Of a stretch of 64,000 nt of DNA, positions 60,378 through 64,000 are shown piece after piece (position 1 is the stretch's first letter; each line of letters starts with the position of its first letter). A program made the position numbers and the translations under genes. The stretch spans positions 1 to 64,000 of the forward strand of contig NZ_JNKN01000008.1 of the NCBI RefSeq assembly GCF_000702065.1. Reading direction: 5' to 3'. The stretch comes from Kandleria vitulina DSM 20405 (GTDB lineage: Bacteria; Bacillota_I; Bacilli_A; Erysipelotrichales; Coprobacillaceae). The notes under the pieces are model-generated. The model worked only from the letters and a program-made list of their open reading frames with translations. It ran no database searches and was not told where the DNA came from.

Positions 60378-61376
60378 GATAACTTCTTCGATCATCATGA
60401 GCAACATTGCGGAAGTAAAAAGGATAATAAGATAGAAAAGCAGTCCAATAAAGAGCTTTTTTATTTTGCTTCCTTTCATAAAGGGAATATGAGAATGTAA
60501 ATTGTTGTAATTAAAAATCATGGCGATAGTAAACATGAACATAAACAATGTCCAAAAACGTAATCCAAACTGTATTTTTCTTTGCGTATCAGTCATTGTG
60601 AAAGAACAATAAAGAATAGACAGATAGACTATTGTTCCAATAATCATATTCACTTTCTTTTTTGATCTAAAGCCAGGAAGCGGTGGAAAATCCGTTTTAT
60701 TGATTGCTTCCTTCATCTCAATAACATCCTTGTAGCGCTGTGATTGAATGGTCGCTGTCGCTTTGATGACCACTTTTCTAAGTGGACCTTCCACCACCTT
60801 TACCGAAGGCAATTCACCAGTAAGCAGGACATTCAATAATACTCCTAATGAGTAGATATCACTCAATGTGGTCGTCTGATTTAATCCAAACTGTTCCGGG
60901 GAAGCATAGCCAATAGAACCTAAAACCTGCGTATCTTTTGATGCTTCGCTAAGATGTCTAGCAATATCAAAATCACCGAGGATGACTGTCTTGCCGTCAT
61001 AGAATATATTTTCTGGCTTAATATCTCGATGAATAATAGGAGGTGTTACATTATGGAGAACATGAAGAATATCACACAGCTGACTCATTATCATCTTTAT
61101 TTCTAAAAGAGAGAGTTCATGTGTTTTCATATAATCTGATAATAAGGGCTTATCAATATATTCTTCAATGACAATCAGCTGATCTTCTTCTACTTCAATC
61201 TCTTCAATTTTAGGAATCTGAGTATCAAGATGAGAAAGCTCACGATAGAGCTTTTCATAGGATAAAGGAAGAATACGTTCAATAAATGGTGTATGAATGA
61301 TTTCTTCTCTTTCAACTTTAAAAATGCTTTTCTCTTTTGAAGTCTTAATCACTTCAAGATGACTATAGTTCTTCAT
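60360..61376 (-). CDS. Membrane-bound eukaryotic-type Ser/Thr protein kinase, variant DFD motif
   Basis: The 338 residues have a cytoplasmic kinase domain: catalytic loop IIHRDIKPENIFYDG, metal motif VILGDFDIARHL (DFD in place of DFG), activation segment LGSIGYASPEQFG and SDIYSLGVLLNVLLTGELPS. No clear glycine-rich loop is visible, and the beta-3 lysine is not obvious (FIERILPL). Three C-terminal hydrophobic segments follow (MIIGTIVYLSILYCSF, FWTLFMFMFTIAMIF, LFIGLLFYLIILFTSAMLLMM), with no PASTA repeats. It is divergent from an XRE regulator, a pairing I recall from other Firmicutes. Start at 61376 follows a GGGG site. Confidence 0.85.
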   Translation of the reverse strand: MKNYSHLEVIKTSKEKSIFKVEREEIIHTPFIERILPLSYEKLYRELSHLDTQIPKIEEIEVEEDQLIVIEEYIDKPLLSDYMKTHELSLLEIKMIMSQLCDILHVLHNVTPPIIHRDIKPENIFYDGKTVILGDFDIARHLSEASKDTQVLGSIGYASPEQFGLNQTTTLSDIYSLGVLLNVLLTGELPSVKVVEGPLRKVVIKATATIQSQRYKDVIEMKEAINKTDFPPLPGFRSKKKVNMIIGTIVYLSILYCSFTMTDTQRKIQFGLRFWTLFMFMFTIAMIFNYNNLHSHIPFMKGSKIKKLFIGLLFYLIILFTSAMLLMMIEEVIKTFVC

Positions 61377-61467
61377 AATATTCCCCTTATAATTATATAT
61401 CAATTATAGATGTTGATATATTAATAGACAAGAAGTAGTCAAACTTATTAATTATTTGACTTATTCT

Positions 61468-61496
61468 TGTCTTTAAAAAGTTGGCGTTATAAAATT
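61468..61496 (+). promoter_or_regulatory. Possible promoter of the XRE-GGDEF operon
   Basis: TTGTCT, 17 nt and TAAAAT. The start point would fall very close to the ribosome site, so the assignment is tentative. Confidence 0.4.
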
Positions 61497-61512
61497 AAAT
61501 TGGTGAGTACAT

Positions 61513-61914
61513 TTGAAAACAAGTGAATTAATGAATGCGTTAGAAAACAATAATATCGATGAAATCATCGATATTATTCCTAATACAAGTTTTCCTGATT
61601 ATTTTGAAGCATTACGTAAAAAATATAAATTAAAGAAATCTGATATTATCAAGAAGGCTAATATTGATCGTACTTATGGATATCAGATTATTAATGGAAC
61701 ACGCAACCCAGATAAAGACAAGGTCATCTGTCTTGCATTAAGCATGAAACTGACTCTAGATGAAACGAATCGCCTTTTATCATTAAGCAATAATGGCAAT
61801 CTTTATGCCAAGATAAAAAGAGATGCAATCATCATTTATTGCATTATTCGCAAAGCTGGTGTTATGAAAACAAACGAAATGCTTCATACTCATAATTTTG
61901 AGATATTGGAGTGA
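61513..61914 (+). CDS. XRE-type HTH regulator
   Basis: The 133 residues contain a helix-turn-helix (LRKKYKLKKSDIIKKANIDRTYGYQIINGTRNPDKDKVICLALSMKLTLDETNRLLSLS) followed by a short C-terminal segment YAKIKRDAIIIYCIIRKAGVMKTNEMLHTHNFEILE. The DRTYGYQI/NG.R.P pattern is one I recall for small regulators encoded beside Ser/Thr kinases. TTG at 61513 is chosen because GGTGAG lies about 5 bases upstream; ATG at 61531 is the alternative. The next gene begins 5 nt after the stop. Confidence 0.78.
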   Translation: MKTSELMNALENNNIDEIIDIIPNTSFPDYFEALRKKYKLKKSDIIKKANIDRTYGYQIINGTRNPDKDKVICLALSMKLTLDETNRLLSLSNNGNLYAKIKRDAIIIYCIIRKAGVMKTNEMLHTHNFEILE

Positions 61915-61919
61915 GTGAA

Positions 61920-64000
61920 TTGAAACGAAAAAAAGTTGGTCTTTTTATTGAGAACTCTGATCATTACAATATGGAAATGATCAGAGGTGCATTTTATGCC
62001 TGTCTAGAAATAGATCAGGATTTAGTAGTTTTTACTGGTTCTGGTACGACCAAAAGAGGGAGTTTTGAACATCTCTTAAATAAGAACTATGCCTATGAAC
62101 TTGCGGATTATATGGACATGGATCGTATTCTTGTACCCGTGGGATCAATTATGATTGGTCAGAATAATATGAATAAATATCTTGGTCATTTTAAAACCCC
62201 TATTATCACTCTTAATTATGATAATGACAATTACTATTCTTTCTCCTACGCCAGTGATAGCATCAAGGATATCGCGAAATATTTGATTGCTCAAAAGAAA
62301 TGCAAGAAGGTTGCTTTTATTGGTGGTCCTATCAATAAACATAGTACTTATACAAGATTGCATTCTTTCAAGGAAGCCTTAAAAGAATACAATCTTGAAT
62401 ATGATGAAGAATATACCTGTCATTGTTCTAACTACACTAGACATAATCACAATAGTATTAGACCTTTTTTGATATCTCATCCTGAAATAGATGGTATCAT
62501 CTGTGTTACAGATAAGCTTGCTTACTGCTGTTATGATATATTAAATGAAATGAATGTCCAGATAGGAAAAGACATCCTTATCGCTTCATTTGATGATGAA
62601 GTCACTTCTGCCTATCAGACACCCCCATTAGCTAGCGTGCATGCTGATAGTGCATACCTTGCCTTCACCGCTGTATATCGCAGCAACAACCACTATGAAA
62701 AAGTAAATGAATTCATTTCTACAAAATTTATGCCTCGTGAATCCATCGGCGTTTCCAACGATGATAGAAACTACGTTCACTATTTCCTCTTTCACTCTTT
62801 CTTAAAGCATGAACCACTTGACCATATCGCACAAGGATTAGCTATTTATCTTTGTGATGATAAGGTTATCTTTAATGATCAGCTTTATAGTCACATTGTT
62901 GATCTTTTCCATAATTTATTATTATCACATGATCAATGTGATAATAATATACTCAGAAAAATAGATGAACTATTGCCTTTAGTATTGACCGAAAATTCTT
63001 CGGCTCATATTGATATTATTAAACTAAACTATATTATCGATGAAATTTATCAGTTAAAATCACAGATATTAAAGCAGAAGATTCTTCGTACACATATTCA
63101 TATTTATCATCAGATTATTATGCGTTATCACTCTATCAAGTGTAATCTTTATAATACACTTACCAGTCATCTTCTTAATATCAATATTATCAATAGACTT
63201 TCAATGTTAAATAACAGTTCTTATAAGTTTCAAAATATGATAAGTGAGTGTATTTCTCTATTGAATATTAAACATGTTATGATTCTTACTTTCCCTTCTG
63301 TTGTTCATTTTGAACAAAATAAGAGTATTGAACCTCCTGATGAATTGAATATCATTCTTTACATTAAAGATGGCAAACGTCAATCTCTTTCTACTAATCA
63401 TTGTCAATTAGAAGATGTATTGGATTTTTTCCCTTCTCATTATAAGAGTGTGTCTTCTCTTTCATTTAATAATGATAATTATGGACTATTAATCACTGAT
63501 CATCCTTTTACTAGATTGGCTGATATTGACTATATTTCATCTCAGCTGGGTGCTTCTATATTTATTACAAATATGCTTGAACATTTGAATATGACATCCA
63601 TCACTGATGAACTTACTTCCATCTATAATCGTAGAGGAATCCAGAAACAAATTAGAATTATTCTTAATAATCTTAAAGAAAATGAATATGCTTATGTAGT
63701 CTTTATAGATTTAGATAAATTAAAACAAATCAATGATCGCTATGGTCATGAAAGTGGAGATTGTGCTATTATCATGGCTTCCAAGATTTTACTTGAAGCT
63801 TTCCCAGATGATATTGTTGGACGAGTAGGTGGAGATGAATTTTTAGTTGTAATTAAACCTGATCATATGAAAATAATCAAACATATCGATGATCGTATTG
63901 AAGCAGCTACTAAAGCATTAGAAAAAGAATATCAATATCCATTTACTGTCTCTTTATCTTATGGTATCAGTATCCTTGATTATTATACTGATGAACATAC
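61920..64000 (+). CDS. LacI-type sensor domain fused to a GGDEF diguanylate cyclase (3' end outside window)
   Basis: At least 693 codons are open to the window edge. The TTG start has GGAG about 7 bases upstream. Residues 1 to about 300 resemble a LacI/GalR ligand-binding domain without its HTH (KKVGLFIENSDHYNMEMIRGAFYACL, CKKVAFIGGPINKHSTYTRLHSFKEAL, DGIICVTDKLAYCCYDILNEMNV...ILIASFDDE). A middle region of unclear fold follows, then a GGDEF domain from about residue 560 (ITDELTSIYNRRGIQKQI, VFIDLDKLKQINDRYGHESGD, GRVGGDEFLVV at about 637). No transmembrane segment is seen, so it is a cytoplasmic sensor. The inhibitory RxxD site lacks its arginine (FPDD). Confidence 0.88.
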   Translation, partial: MKRKKVGLFIENSDHYNMEMIRGAFYACLEIDQDLVVFTGSGTTKRGSFEHLLNKNYAYELADYMDMDRILVPVGSIMIGQNNMNKYLGHFKTPIITLNYDNDNYYSFSYASDSIKDIAKYLIAQKKCKKVAFIGGPINKHSTYTRLHSFKEALKEYNLEYDEEYTCHCSNYTRHNHNSIRPFLISHPEIDGIICVTDKLAYCCYDILNEMNVQIGKDILIASFDDEVTSAYQTPPLASVHADSAYLAFTAVYRSNNHYEKVNEFISTKFMPRESIGVSNDDRNYVHYFLFHSFLKHEPLDHIAQGLAIYLCDDKVIFNDQLYSHIVDLFHNLLLSHDQCDNNILRKIDELLPLVLTENSSAHIDIIKLNYIIDEIYQLKSQILKQKILRTHIHIYHQIIMRYHSIKCNLYNTLTSHLLNINIINRLSMLNNSSYKFQNMISECISLLNIKHVMILTFPSVVHFEQNKSIEPPDELNIILYIKDGKRQSLSTNHCQLEDVLDFFPSHYKSVSSLSFNNDNYGLLITDHPFTRLADIDYISSQLGASIFITNMLEHLNMTSITDELTSIYNRRGIQKQIRIILNNLKENEYAYVVFIDLDKLKQINDRYGHESGDCAIIMASKILLEAFPDDIVGRVGGDEFLVVIKPDHMKIIKHIDDRIEAATKALEKEYQYPFTVSLSYGISILDYYTDEH

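Overview
The window is a piece of a low-GC, Gram-positive-type (Bacillota) chromosome. Long directons, AGGAGG-type ribosome sites, sigma-A promoters with 17-nt spacers, lipoproteins with lipobox cysteines, RNase M5, a Noc/ParB gene beside rsmG, and AsnA rather than AsnB all fit. The overall flavour (sucrose PTS, malto-oligosaccharide ABC transport, no sporulation genes in the ksgA-ispE cluster) resembles gut Erysipelotrichia, for example Coprobacillaceae; that placement is inference.

Layout. 1-330: 5' part of a tnpB gene with its upstream hairpin, the edge of an IS200/IS605-type element. 0.3-4 kb: thrC-thrB operon and asnA. 4-7.7 kb: an uncharacterised ATP-grasp ligase plus esterase pair, a CIRCE-controlled small heat-shock protein and a 3-hydroxyacyl-CoA dehydrogenase. 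7.8-12 kb: OmpR-type two-component system, YitT membrane protein, HAD phosphatase. 12-15.2 kb: serC-serA and a tetrahydrofolate riboswitch in front of folT. 15.3-17.4 kb: a zinc-type pair, a His-rich COG0523 GTPase and a GTPase fused to a DUF1980/YcgQ-like C-terminus. 17.5-20.3 kb: tgt-queA-queH queuosine operon. 20.3-24.5 kb: alpha/beta hydrolase lacking the nucleophile serine, PPOX-type flavoprotein, Lrp-aminotransferase pair, lactonase. 24.5-27.9 kb: mnmG-rsmG-noc. 28-41.7 kb: malto-oligosaccharide use (malEFG with a second binding protein, YesM/YesN-type sensor pair, glycogen-debranching enzyme, MsmX/MalK ATPase, MalQ). 41.8-47 kb: DUF975 protein, tatD, prs, a glmU that ends early, ispE, rsmA. 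47-50.9 kb: glutamine-type ABC transporter and two exported proteins. 51-57.4 kb: sucrose operon (fructokinase, amylosucrase-type GH13 with a Lys/Ala-rich histone-H1-like tail, HAD phosphatase, sucrose-type EIIBCA, HPr lacking Ser46). 57.5-59.7 kb: NiaR-like regulator, orphan EIIC, RNase M5. 59.8-64 kb: DUF4352 protein, membrane Ser/Thr kinase, divergent XRE regulator and a LacI-sensor/GGDEF protein that runs off the window.

How the parts fit. Malto-oligosaccharides probably enter through MalEFG with MsmX as ATPase, are sensed by the YesMN-like pair, and are processed by MalQ and the debranching enzyme. Sucrose enters by the PTS and is met by a GH13_4 enzyme and fructokinase, with no GH32 hydrolase visible. 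The order rnmV ... rsmA-ispE-glmU-prs-tatD recalls Bacillus gene order, but about 12 kb of transporter genes lie between rnmV and rsmA.

Most worth following up: the GH13-histone-tail fusion, the GTPase-DUF1980 fusion, the ATP-grasp/esterase pair, and the XRE/kinase/LacI-GGDEF locus at the right edge.
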